This document shows positions 11,090 to 22,500 of a stretch of DNA of 64,000 nt, piece by piece (within the stretch, counting starts at the first letter, position 1; the number at the start of each line of letters is the position of its first letter). Made by a program: the position numbers and the translations under genes. The stretch spans positions 21,054,071-21,118,070 of the forward strand of contig CM060107.1 of the NCBI GenBank assembly GCA_030522415.1, in the 5' to 3' direction. The notes beneath the pieces were generated by a model. That model was given only the letters and a program-made list of their open reading frames with translations, had not been told where the DNA came from and ran no database searches. Origin of the DNA: Channallabes apus. Its lineage: Eukaryota > Chordata > Actinopteri > Siluriformes > Clariidae.

Positions 11090-12250
11090 AGCAGAAAATT
11101 TCTGAGTAGACAAACTTTTCAGCTCTGATCACACTGACAGAAGCATGGGCTCCTGACTAATTAAGAAGAGTTTGACTTAAAGCATGGCTGCGTTCCAAAG
11201 TTTCCCTTAATGGTATCAGACTCCATATTCTGAAATGACTAAACCTAATGAAACGTGCCCCAGACTTCAATTTGCACTGCTGAATGATGGCAGCAATACG
11301 CACATATATGTAATCCTGCCTCTCGAAAACAGCATTCTTAACGAGGAGCCGGGGTTACCAATATCTCATAATTTGCCAGTGTTAATGATTATGTGTCAGA
11401 GGACTTTGTGAAGCATTCTGTGGCATATGCATAAACACTCATGGAAAATGACTGCTGAGAAGCAGAATGTCAGCAAGTGCAGCAGGGCAGAGTGAGCTCG
11501 CTATGTGCCTCATGAGAAACACATTTCCACTTCACACAGATCTGGCCACAGCACTGCTTCAGATAATGATCAAGATGGCGCTTTTGCACGCAGGGATAGA
11601 TGCTGAGGCAATGAAATTTCACAAACTACCATAACTCGGGGGTTGTGCAGATTTATACGGCATGGCAAAAATAAGAAGGACAATATTTATCATATTCTTG
11701 CTGCCTATTTTGTGCACAGATGAAACTCATAAAGAGCCAGACAGGGCAAAAGTCTGTGGATGACATCTGTGCCACACGAGAAGCATACACACCTCCACAG
11801 ATAATCCATTCTCCTTCCCACTCACTACAGGTGTTAACAATGTAATTTGCTTAATTAAAAAAAAAAAAAGCAGGATGTTTTTTTTTTTGTCTGAAGCTAT
11901 TCGAGACCTGTCTCTTCACCTTGCCAGAGTCCGGCGTGATAATCCTCTCTTTAGCTTCACTTACCCTCAGCTGCTAAAGTCCATGGCCAGTGTGCAAGCA
12001 TATATTTATTTCTCGATTAGTCAGGGCTCTTGAGATGTGTCAAGGGAGAGGTGGCAGTCAGGCTGACAGGCCTTCCCTGCCTCCCATAAAGAACCAGCAA
12101 GGCTGGACTGCTTGATATTTATGACCCTAAAAGCAATTTCGGGTTAACAATAAGGCTTTATTTTACGAGCAGCCGTAATCCCGCCAGTTTGATTAAAACC
12201 GGCCTCTGACTGGTGCGTGCAGTAAATCAGCATATGTATCAAACCTTTAC
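11090..12250. other. Candidate cluster of conserved non-coding elements
   Basis: A kilobase free of recognisable repeats, with mixed composition and no open frame. It is rich in transcription-factor-like cores: ATGCAT-type octamer relatives, CTAATTAAG, TAATGATTATG, TTTATGACC, GGTTAACAATAAGG, TTTTACGAGC, CGTAATCCC and TTTGATTAAAA, the last five within 12115-12200. Such composition is typical of developmental enhancers. There is no direct evidence of conservation from a single sequence. Confidence 0.4.
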
Positions 12251-12738
12251 CTTATTTACCATACCCGGGAAACCTGTGTTGCTATTAGCACAGCAACAGA
12301 AAAGGTAAAGAGAGAGCGAGGTGCATGAACACTGTGCTCAATATACTACCCTGCCGTATGGTGTATAGAGCTTGCAATACTTTAGAATATACTGTATGTA
12401 TGCTCTGTATTTTTCCTGCAATAGTTGAAGGTGCAATATGTTGAGCGAAATTGAACCAGAGAGGTATTGTGGATCCTAGGATATACTGCAACACCTTCAG
12501 AAACATTTACACAAAGCAATCTCATCAAATAATAGAATACTGGCTGTTTACACCGTGTATAATAGATAACAGAGTTGATCTGTATTATTAATGTCCTGTT
12601 TTAGGCTGTCTAACGTTTTTTTGTTAGAAAAAGGCTGTCTATCCATTTCTTAATTTTCCTGATTTCTTACTTTTACATGTTTTTCATTTTAACAGGTTTT
12701 TACATGTTTTTCATTTTCATTCTTCTTTATTTATTATA

Positions 12739-14059
12739 CAGGTCCTTCTCAAAAAATTAGCATATTGTGATAAAGTTCATTATTTTCTGTAATGTACTGA
12801 TAAACATTAGACTTTCATATATTTTAGATTCATTACACACAAACTGAAGTAGTTCAAGCCTTTTATTGTTTTAATATTGATGATTGTGGCATACAGCTCA
12901 TGAAAACCCAAAATCCCTATCTCAAAAAATTAGCATATCATGAAAAGGTTCTCTAAACGAGCTCAACTAATTAACTAATTAACTCTAAACACCTGCAAAA
13001 GATTCCTGAGGCTTTTAAAAACTCCCAGCCTGGTTCATTACTCAAAACCGCAATCATGGGTAAGACTGCCGACCTGACTGCTGTCCAGAAGGCCATCATT
13101 GACACCCTCAAGCAAGAGAAAGAAATTTCTGAACGAATAGGCTGTTCCCAGAGTGCTGTATCAAGGCACCTCAGTGGGAAGTCTGTGGGAAGGAAAAAGT
13201 GTGGCAGAAAACGCTGCACAACGAGAAGAGGTGACCGGGCCCTGAGGAAGATTGTGGAGAAGGACCGATTCCAGACCTTGGGGGACCTGCGGAAGCAGTG
13301 GACTGAGTCTGGAGTAGAAACATCCAGAGCCACCGTGTACAGGCGTGTGCAGGAAATGGGCTACAGGTTGCAAATTTTGCATGTCATTCGGAAATCAAGG
13401 TGCCAGAATCTGGAGGAAGACTGGGGAGAGGGAAATGCCAAAATGCCTGAAGTCCAGTGTCAAGTACCCACAGTCAGTGATGGTCTGGGGTGCCATGTCA
13501 GCTGCTGGTGTTGGTCCACTGTGTTTTATCAAGGGCAGGGTCAATGCAGCTAGCTATCAGGAGATTATGGAGATGAAGATTTCATTTTTCAGCATGACCT
13601 GGCACCTGCTCACAGTGCCAAAACCACTGGTAAATGGTTTACTGACCATGGTATTACTGTGCTCTATTGGCCTGCCAACTCTCCTGACCTGAACCCCATA
13701 GAGAATCTGTGGGATATTGTGAAGAGAAAGTTGAGAGACACAAGACACAAGAATCTGCAAAAGGATTCCCGACCAAGTATTGAGTGCATAACTGAACATA
13801 ATTATTTGAAGGTTGACTTTTTTTTAATTAAAAACACTTTTCTTTTATTGGTCGGATGAAATATGCTAATTTTTTGAGATAGGGATTTTGGGTTTTCATG
13901 AGCTGTATGCCACAATCATCAATATTAAAACAATAAAAGGCTTGAACTACTTCAGTTGTGTGTAATGAATCTAAAATATATGAAAGTCTAATGTTTATCA
14001 GTACATTACAGAAAATAATGAACTTTATCACAATATGCTAATTTTTTGAGAAGGACCTA
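12739..14059 (+). mobile_element. Tc1-like transposon with about 200-bp inverted repeats
   Basis: The ends read CAGGTCCTTCTCAAAAAATT and its inverted match near 14058, with TA on both sides. Each inverted repeat is about 200 bp and holds a second inner copy of the CTCAAAAAATTAGCATAT motif (12922 and 13862), the IR/DR arrangement of some Tc1 elements. Between them lies a broken transposase gene. About 1.32 kb, shorter than a full-length 1.6-kb relative because of internal deletions. Confidence 0.9.
13056..13790 (+). pseudogene. Broken Tc1-like transposase of the 12739-14059 element
   Basis: The ATG at 13056 opens a frame with an intact N-terminal paired-like DNA-binding region: KTADLTAVQKAIIDTLKQ, then IGCSQSAVSRHLSG, GRKKCGRKR and SRATVYRRVQEMGYR. 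After about residue 107 the frame degrades. The tract expected to hold the first catalytic aspartate (a SDES-type motif) is deleted. KSSVKYPQSVMVWGAMS is in another frame. A second deletion precedes the FQHD motif with the second aspartate, and SPDLNPIENLW with the catalytic glutamate is in yet another frame. It cannot be active, although a truncated DNA-binding peptide of about 165 aa could in principle be read. Confidence 0.85.
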
Positions 14060-14114
14060 TATAACATGTTGGGCCATTTGTAGTTGTTAATAAGTGCTAT
14101 ATACAGTAAATACA

Positions 14115-14146
<32 letters not shown>

Positions 14147-15204
14147 ATAGCATATAATCTGACCAATCAGAATTAAAACTTTCATGAATTAACCAGTTAA
14201 ATTTGTCTCTGAAACCATTTAATGGTTGATAATAAATTCTGCACTTCTGTCATGATGAAGTGATAAATAAAAAAAACGCAAAAAAAAAAAATTGTAATGT
14301 TGGTGAAAAATTATTATTTCAAAGCAGAATTACATTTTTATTTTCAGCATTTGTTCAAGAAGTGTTTTTTTTTTTCTAAAAATGGCATTTAAGTAAAAAG
14401 TTAAAACAGTTATGACAAGTGAATACGCTCTAAACTAACATGAGATACTAACTACTCTACATTTCGACAGTCGACCGTTTGTAACTTCTTGACAGTGGTA
14501 ATGGGAGCATTAGCTGACTCTTATGCGATGGAATAATCCTGTTTTATTAATACATAATCAATGCATTAAACCACCAGAAGTGTGGAAAGGAGGACACTTT
14601 CCGCAGTCAGCAATCACAGCAGAATCCATGTAACAGAAGAGACATCGGCACCGAGGAGCACCGGGAATTTAATTTAGCTGAAAGGCTAATATTAAAATTA
14701 AATAATTGGGTAAGGGTGTCTGCTGAATGCCATAAATGGAACTGTAAATGTGAAAGCACCAAGTCTTAAATTAAAAGCAGAAAGGTTTAACACAGACACT
14801 TGTGAGTTTAATGGTATCAGGTGGATTTGGGGTGGTGTAATGTGAGTTACTGTGGCTTATGTGTCACTTTCACAGTCATTATCCTACAAACAATACACAC
14901 TTACTGTACATACTGTACATACTGCATCCTATAAAGTATACGTTGTCAAATATAGTGATGGACGCTTATAGCCTCGCCTCACATATGCATAAAGATGACA
15001 ACATTTACCACAGAAACATTTCCATGAACTCTATTTGACAGCTTTTAATGACTCCAGTTTTGCAAAGGCTGTGAACTGTACATTATATACTGTATATTTA
15101 TACAACAATAGCTCCGACTGAGTAATCTGATTGGATGAGAGGCATTCCATGAATGGTGATGTGCAGCGTACCAGCATTGGGACATTTACTTATAAATTAA
15201 ACTG
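14060..15204. other. Unique DNA with an L2-like tail fragment and (ATTG)n
   Basis: 14116-14145 is an (ATTG)n microsatellite. 14700-14750 (AAGGGTGTCTGCTGAATGCC then ATAAATGG) resembles the 3' tail of fish L2/Rex-type LINEs. No gene recognised. Confidence 0.5.
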
Positions 15205-15525
15205 GTCCCACCGTTTCTCAGGGATCGAAGAAGACATGCATCTAGACTATTTTCTGTCCTGACTCCTAAGTGGTATAACAAACCTTCTCTAGATGTCTGT
15301 AGAGCCGAGTCACTGGCAATCCTTAAACGACATCTAAAGACCTATCTGTTTCTTAGGCATTTGAGTTAATTCTCCCCCACCCACACCAAAACAAAAATCC
15401 TTACCAACTGTTGTTACTTCTAGTTACTAGCCTAGTGGCCCAGTGTAAGGATATATTTAATGATGGAAACTAAGCACTTGCGTAAAACGCACTGGATAAG
15501 AGCATGTGTCAAAAACCATAACTGT
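15205..15525 (+). pseudogene. L2/Rex1-type LINE 3' end
   Basis: The frame ending at 15369 encodes RLFSVLTPKWYNKPSLDVC, then RAESLAILKRHLKTYLF, the C-terminal block after the reverse transcriptase seen in L2/CR1/Rex-like LINEs, followed by a stop. The untranslated tail runs to GCACTGGATAAGAGCATGTG near 15510. 5'-truncated, as is usual for such elements. Confidence 0.7.
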
Positions 15526-15905
15526 AAAAGTAAACGTTAAAAGTTAACGGCACATGTGTTATAACAATCGTTAATTACACTAACTGTCTATTGGAAGTGT
15601 GAAAGTGGATCGATATGCTTGGATCTACTGGAAAGAGGGTAGAACAGCTGCCTGCCAAAACTCACATTCAAAACAATTCACATAAGCACTTTCACTTCTG
15701 TGAAAGCCAAAGCTTTTAAAATAAGGATATCTTGTGTGCCGAGAATTTTTTTTTTGCCAGGATTAATTAATATCCAAAATCTTCTCAAGTTTTTTTTTTT
15801 TTACTTTTTTTTCCCCCTTTGTTCAAACTGTTAATTTAGAGAAACAGATAGAGACAATGAGAAGAAGTATAAATAAAGTCATAATTTACATGCTGTATAT
15901 ACTGT

Positions 15906-16141
15906 TGTTGTTGGTCTTTCGGCTGCTCCCAGCAAGGGGTCGCCACAGCGGAATATCCAGTCCGCACAACAGCTTAGCACAGGTTTTACACCGGATGCCC
16001 TTCCTTGCGCAACCCTCCCATTTATCCGGGCTTGGGACCGGGACTGCTTCCAGTGGCTGGGGGGTTTGGGCACTGGCTGGGAATCAAACCTGGGCCTTCT
16101 GCATGGCAGGGGAAACACCTAAAACTGAGCCACCAGTGCCC
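15906..16141 (-). repeat. tRNA-Gly-derived SINE, third copy, with 17-bp target duplication
   Basis: Minus-strand copy: the tail (TTGGTCTTTCGGCTGCTCCC) is at the left and the tRNA-Gly head (complement of TGGCTCAGTTTTAGGTGTTT) near 16130. Flanked by CATGCTGTATATACTGT (15889-15905) and CATGCTATATATACTGT (16142-16158), 16 of 17 identical. Long target duplications are expected for LINE-driven insertion. Confidence 0.9.
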
Positions 16142-16392
16142 CATGCTATATATACTGTACATAGTAGGAAAAAAAAACATCACTAGGCCTCCTAGATTTG
16201 CTTCTGTCAGTTCTTTGGGCCAGCAGTGGCTATGACATGTCCTACCATAAAATTAGAAATATGATCAATTGGAAACTGTAGTCCCAATAGTCTTTGTAGA
16301 GCCCTGATAAGTAAAAGGACAAGAGTGATGAGATTTGGAAGCACACGATTAATTTTCCCTCACCACCTGCCTGTTATCTGTTTGTTCCTCAT

Positions 16393-16394
<2 letters not shown>

Positions 16395-16432
<38 letters not shown>
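16395..16432. repeat. (AT)n microsatellite
   Basis: 38 bp of uninterrupted AT dinucleotides. Confidence 0.97.
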
Positions 16433-16434
<2 letters not shown>

Positions 16435-17880
16435 CTCTACTGACAAAAATATATAAATTATAGATAAAAGGCTAACTTATAAAAGTCTAGACAGAACCTA
16501 CTGTAGCCCATAGGCTATGCAAGTGGCCTATGGCATTGTGATCATTTGTACTTGTGCACCGGTATGTTTGTTTTCATGCTGCAATTACACCACCAACCGC
16601 TAGTTGGCAATAGGTTTTCTTTGCCACAGTGATGAGTCTGTCCGCCAACCTGTGATGATGAGTACTTGTGAATGAAAGTGAGTGGATCTGGTTGGGGTAG
16701 GCGCTAATACATGTTGAACTACAGTTAAGGTACTTTTATTGGAGATAATATTCCCGGACTTCTTCAATTTGCCCCCACGATTTGGGCCATGTCTATTTGG
16801 ATTTCCACTCGACTGAAAAACACAGATGTTGTGGTCTGCGCTGCTGTGATGTATAGTTACATGTCTGCATGTCAGGCTACGCTGTAGCATACGTGGCTAT
16901 GTGAGACCTACAAAGCAGACTTGTTGCAGAACATAACTTAGCATTTCGTGTTGAGAGTCTGAATTTGAAAGAGTAACAGTTGAACAAGAGCATGTAATAT
17001 TCATGCATATTTATCATTTCCTTGAAATATATTACATAAATTACAGGTTTGTATTTCAATCATTAACCAAATAGAAGAAATGTATGAAACTAGGATGAAG
17101 ACTTACATTTCATAGCAATATGCATTACATTATGTTCAAAGTTATATGTATGTATTTAGAATCCTTCCTAACCACCCAGAACTGAACAAAGCAGCAGCAC
17201 ACATCTCTTCACTCTTCTAATCCTTATATTACTGTACAGGTATCTCCTCAATCCTGACCTAGAGAATCATTCTCATCCCGTTCTCAGCCACACACATGGT
17301 CTCTCACACACTAATGTATAACACCACACACAAACTCACACGCACATTTCACTCGTTCTTTACCCTACCCCTTTCATTGCTTGAGAACAAAAGATCAAGT
17401 GCAGCCTGAGACATTAATCCCACAGAAGCTGCAGGTGATTTCTTAGTTCTTCTCAGGCATTAGCAGCCCTATCAGTGTGTCAGAGGTGGATGACTCCTTA
17501 TGGAGCCAGATATATGGGACTGTAAGTGAGAGCTTTTCTCCATCGGAGAATAATTATGCTCTTACAGACACCTCTATTATGCTGTGAAGTCTCGCCATGG
17601 AGCATATTTAACCAATCAATGGCAGTTAAAGCTTCAGTGGAACCATTATCTCATCCAAGAACCTGCCGTGAGATGATGATCCCTGAACAGGTGTTCAGCT
17701 ACAAGAAGAAGCAGGCCACATATTGACTGAAGCTATTGTTCACTGACGCAGAGGAGCAAGACACTTAGCTGTTCGGGGGCTGTGGTCGGATTTTGTTCTG
17801 TTCACGAGAGAGGGAAGGATTATTGCAAGGCCATGCGACGGTGTTGCACAGGATACAAGTACTGAAATAGTAGTGCAGAA
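16433..17880. other. Unique DNA, possible conserved block at 17490-17760
   Basis: No gene or named repeat. 17490-17760 is moderately GC-rich, repeat-free and carries GAATAATTATGC and ATTTAACCAATCAATGG motifs, an enhancer-like composition. Confidence 0.35.
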
Positions 17881-17883
17881 CTA

Positions 17884-19024
17884 CAGTGTGTACGAAAAGT
17901 ATTCAGACCCCTTTAAATTTTCCACTCTTTGTTATATTGCAGCCATTTGCTAAAATCATTTAAGTTCATTTTTGACATTTTTGCTGATTTATTAAAAAAG
18001 AAAAACTGAAATATCACATGGTCCTAAGTATTCAGTCCCTTTGCTCAGTGTTTAGTAGAAGAACCCTTTTGATCTAAAACAGTCATGAGTCTTTTTGGGA
18101 AAGATTTTTCACACTTGGATTTGGGGATCCTCTGCCATTCCTCCTTGCAGATCCTCTCCAGTTCTCACAGATTCGATGGTAAACGTTGGTGGCCAGCTAT
18201 TTTTAGGTCTCTCCAGAGATGCTCATTTGGGTTTAAGTCAGGGCTCTGGCTGGGCCATTCAAGAACAGTCACAGAGTTGTTGTGAAGCCACACCTTCATT
18301 ATTTTAGCTGTGTGCTTAGGGGCATTGTCTGTAAACCTTCGGCCCAGTCTGAAATCCTGAGTACTCTGGAGAAGATTTTCGTCCAGAATATCCCTGTACT
18401 TGGCCGCATTCATCTTTCCCTCGATTGCAACCTCTCCCTGTAGCTGAAAAACACCCCCACAGCATGATGCTGCCACCATCGTGCTTCACTGTTGGGACTG
18501 TATTGGACAGGTGATGAGCAATGCCTGTTTTTCTCCACACATAATGCTTAGAATTACAGCCAAAAAGAGAATCTTATTTCTCACCATATTGGAGTCCTTC
18601 GGTTGTTTTTTAGCAAACTCCATTTTTCATGTGTCTTGCACTGATTAGAGGCTTCCATCGGGCCACGCCGCCAAAAAGCCCCGACTGGTGGAGGGCTTAA
18701 CTTTCTACAACTTTCTCCCATCTCCCGATTGCATCTGTGAAGCTCAGCCACAGTGATCTTTGGGTTCTTCTTTACCTCTCTCACCAAGGCTCTTCTCCCC
18801 CGATAGCTCAGTAGAATTGTTTTTGGTAACCATGGCCAGATCTGTGCCTTGCCACAAATCAGTCTCTGAGCTCTTCAGGCCATGTTTCTTTTTTAATACA
18901 TTTGCAAAAATGTCAACAATTCTGTGTTTTTCTGTCAATATGGGGTGCTGTGTGTACATTAATGAGGGAAAAAAAGAACACTGTGAAAAATTTAAGGGAG
19001 TCTGAATACTTTCCATACCCACTG
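17884..19024 (-). mobile_element. Tc1-like element with degenerate transposase
   Basis: TA-flanked. The ends CAGTGTGTACGAAAAGTATT and, inverted, CAGTGGGTATGGAAAGTATT match well, continuing into CAGACYCCYTTAAATTTTYCAC. On the minus strand: 18790-18600 encodes VREVKKNPKITVAELHR (DNA-binding region); 18540-18165 holds VWRKTG-like and SIMLWGCFSATG tracts, then WPSQSPDLNPNEHLW with the normal catalytic glutamate context; 18180-18058 encodes LERICKEEWQRIPKSKC and ends in SSTKH. Several frameshifts and a deletion around the first catalytic aspartate make it inactive. Confidence 0.85.
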
Positions 19025-19128
19025 TACATTATATTACTGAAAATGGTATATTAACACATACACAATTATTTATTAAGTGCACCGATGAGCATGTTTCTCG
19101 GTGTATGCCAGTAAACCGGGAATGCTAC

Positions 19129-19534
19129 TGTCACGAACTAACCGGGATGACCAGAATGATGATCGTGCTATCTGTCACGAACTAACCAGGATGAACAGAT
19201 AGCCTTAGCAGTTAGCCCTGTAGCGTGAATGGTAAACCCAAACGCGGATAAACACGAGCAGGCAGGATAATCACGCGATTTATTATAAGGACTCTCACAC
19301 ACAATGAGCACAGGAAAGACACAATCTAACCCTAGTCCTATAAATACACACTCAGTCTGAAAAGATAACCAAGAAAGTGAGTACTCACATATACTGGAAC
19401 GATTCCGAACAGACATGGGCTTAACTCAATGACAGAGCGATGTGCGCCGCCATCTTGTTTCCTTTTATGCTTTCAGCTTCGCGACCGCCTTACTTCCGGG
19501 TCCTAGTGCCGGTCGCGGCTGAGTGTGCATGACA
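19129..19534 (-). repeat. 3' LTR of the Gypsy element
   Basis: 406 bp. The minus strand begins TGTCATGCACACTC and ends CGTGACA. It carries an AATAAA polyadenylation signal (complement at 19279-19284). The last 70 bp (19129-19198) hold a direct repeat: TGTCACGAACTAACC occurs at 19129 and again at 19173, 44 bp apart. The first 70 bp of this LTR, in element sense, code the C-terminal end of pol. Confidence 0.97.
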
Positions 19535-22500
19535 GTACCCCCCCGTCCAGGACCGACTCCGGACGGTCCAGGGGTGGAGGATACCCGGTGACGGTAGTCC
19601 CTAATGAGCCCGGAGTCGAGGATGAAGCGAGCCGGAATCCAGGACCGCTCCTCGGGGCCGTAGCCTTCCCAGTCGACCAGATACTGGGTGCCCCTGCCCC
19701 GAGGGCGCGAGTCGAGGATCCGTCGCACGGTGTAGGCGGGACCGCCGTCAATGATTCGGGGAGGAGGAGCAGGGGGGGTGGGTGGAACCATGGGTGAGGT
19801 GGTGAATGGTTTCAACTGTGAGGTATGGAAGACGGGGTGGATCCGGAGCGCCGCAGGCAGCTGGAGCCGGTAGGTGACATGGTTGATCCTGAGTGTTATG
19901 CGGTATGGCCCGATGAATCTTGGTGATAATTTTTTGGATTCGGTGTGCAGGTGGAGGTTCTTGGTTGATAGCCACACTTTGTCACCTACGTGGTACAATC
20001 GTCCCGGGGGGTGCCGGCGGCGGTGTTGGGCCACATAGTTGGCGTTGGTGCGTCGGATGGCGAGGTTGGCTTGGTGCCATAGCCGCCGGCACCGGCGAAC
20101 CAACTGTTGGGCCGATGGTACGTCAACCTCCGGTTCCTGGTGGGTGAACATTGGAGGCTGGAAACCATAGCACACCTCAAATGGACTCAGGTTGGTGGCT
20201 GAGGAGACATGGAGGTTATGGGATAACTCGGCCCACTTGAGGTAGCGGGCCCAGGAGCGCTGGCGGTCCGACACAAAACATCTCAGGTAGCGCTCCAGCT
20301 GTTGGTTGGTTCGTTCCGTCTGACCGTTCGTCTGAGGGTGGTAGCCGGAAGACAAACTGCAGGACGAATCGATCAGACGGCAGAAGGCCTTCCAGAACCG
20401 GGCGGTGAACTGGGGACCTCTGTCCGAGACGATGTCCTTTGGGAACCCATGCAATCGGACTACGTGTTCCAGAATCAGCTCGGCTGTCTCCTTCGCTGAC
20501 GGGAGTCCGGCGAGGGCCACCAGGTGCACTGCCTTGGAGAAGCGATCCACAATGGTCAGGATGACGTCTCTTCCATCTGAATCCGGCAGGCCCGTGATGA
20601 AATCCACGGCAATGTGGGACCAGGGTCGACGGGGAACAGGGAGTGGTTGGAGTTCCCCTGGAGTTGGTTGGTTAATGTCCTTCGCCCTGGCACACATTGG
20701 GCACGCCCGAACGAACTCTGTGATTTCCCTCCTCATGGAGGGCCACCAGAATGCCCGGCCGATGAAGGTGGTGGTTCTCCGGCTTCCCTGGTGTCCTGCG
20801 ACGGGTGACGAATGGCCCCACTGGAGGACCTCAGTTCGGAGTCGGTCGGGGACGAAGAGCCGTCCGGGCGGCACACCTGCCGGTGCTGGGTCCCTGGTCA
20901 GTGCCTGGCGGACCCTCGTCTCCAGGTTCCACTGCAGGGGTGCGATGATGCGGGTAGGTGGAAGGACAGGCACGGGGTCCGCCCGGGGCGTCTCTCGCTC
21001 GTGTTGCCGGGAGAGGGCGTCAGCCTTGGTGTTCTTCGACCCCGGGCGGTACGAGAGGTGGAAGTTGAATTGTTCGAAGAACAGTGCCCACCGTGCCTGT
21101 CGTGGGTTCAACTGCTTCAAACTGCGGATGGTGATCAGGTTTTGGTGGTCCGTCCAGACGATGAATGGCTCACTGGCGCCCTGGAGCCAGTGACGCCACT
21201 CCTCCAAGGCCCACTTTATGCCCAGCAGTTCGCGGTCCCCCACACCGTATCGCTGCTGAGTGGGGTTAAACTTTTTGGAGTAGAAGCCACATGGGTGCAG
21301 CTTCTGGTCTGGACCTCGTTGGGAGAGAACAGCGCCGGCGCCCACCTCCGACGCGTCCACCTCCACAACGAACGGTTGGCTGGCATCTGGATGAAGCAGG
21401 ATGGGTGCGGTGGTGAACAGATGACAGAGTCGATGAAAAGCTGAGATGGCGGTAGGGTTGAGTCGAAAGGAACTGTTGGAGAGCCTGGTAAGTGCAGTGA
21501 GCGGTGCTGCAACTGTACTGTAGCCCCGGATAAAGCGACGATAAAAGTTCGCAAACCCGAGAAAGCGTTGGAGCTGTTTGAGTGTCCTGGGTAGGGGCCA
21601 GTGACGTACAACCTCCAGCTTCTGCGGGTCCATGGCCACACCCTGGGGCGAGATGACAAAACCCAGGAACGTGGTGGAGTGCTCGTGAAAAGCACACTTC
21701 TCCAGCTTACAGTACAGCTGGTGGGCGAGCAATCTCTTAAGGACAGCTCGAACGTGTTTGGTGTGTTCAGTGGGGTTGCGTGAATAAATTAAAATGTCAT
21801 CCAGATAGACAAACACCCATCGGCCTAGCATGTCCCTGAGGACATCGTTGATGAAAGCTTGGAAGGCCGAGGGTGCGTTACAGAGACCAAATGGGATGAC
21901 CAGGCTCTCATAGTGTCCAGTAGGGGTGATGAAGGCTGTCTTCCACTCATCACCCTCTCTGATGCGCACCAAGTTGTAGGCGCTCCGGAGGTCCAACTTA
22001 GTGAACATGGTGGCACCAGAGAGGGCGTCCAGGGCTGAGTTGGTGAGAGGCAGCGGGTGACGATTCCGAATGGTGATCTTATTTAGCCCCCGATAGTCGA
22101 CACATGGACGAAGTTCGCCCCCTTTCTTCTTTACGAAGAAGAACCCCGCGGCAGCCGGCGAGGAGGAGGGCCTGATGGTGCCATTTCGCAGGGCGTTGGT
22201 GACATACTCCTCCATAGCCTGGGTCTCGTTGGTAGAGAGAGAGTAGAGATGGCCGCGGGGGGGGCTGGAGCCTGGCTGGAGCTCAATGGCTAGGTCGTAG
22301 GGTCGGTGAGGTGGAAGGTGGCTGGCCCGGCGTTTACAGAACACTTCAGCCAGGTCTCGATATGATGGAGGAATGGCGTGGATGTCGACGTCGGGGGCCT
22401 CGGACTCCCTGGAACACGTCCCAGCCTGGGCCTGTAGGCATAAGTCGGTACAGGTCGGCCCCCATTGAAGGATCCGGTTCTGAGACCAGGAGATGAGTGG

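Noticed and set aside
19168..19416. 82-aa frame present twice (also 23960-24208)
   Set aside because: It lies in the LTR and is duplicated only because the LTRs are identical; no coding evidence.
20405..21444. Long plus-strand open frames (262 and 210 aa) inside the Gypsy element
   Set aside because: They are antisense shadows of the GC-rich pol gene and carry no domain motifs.
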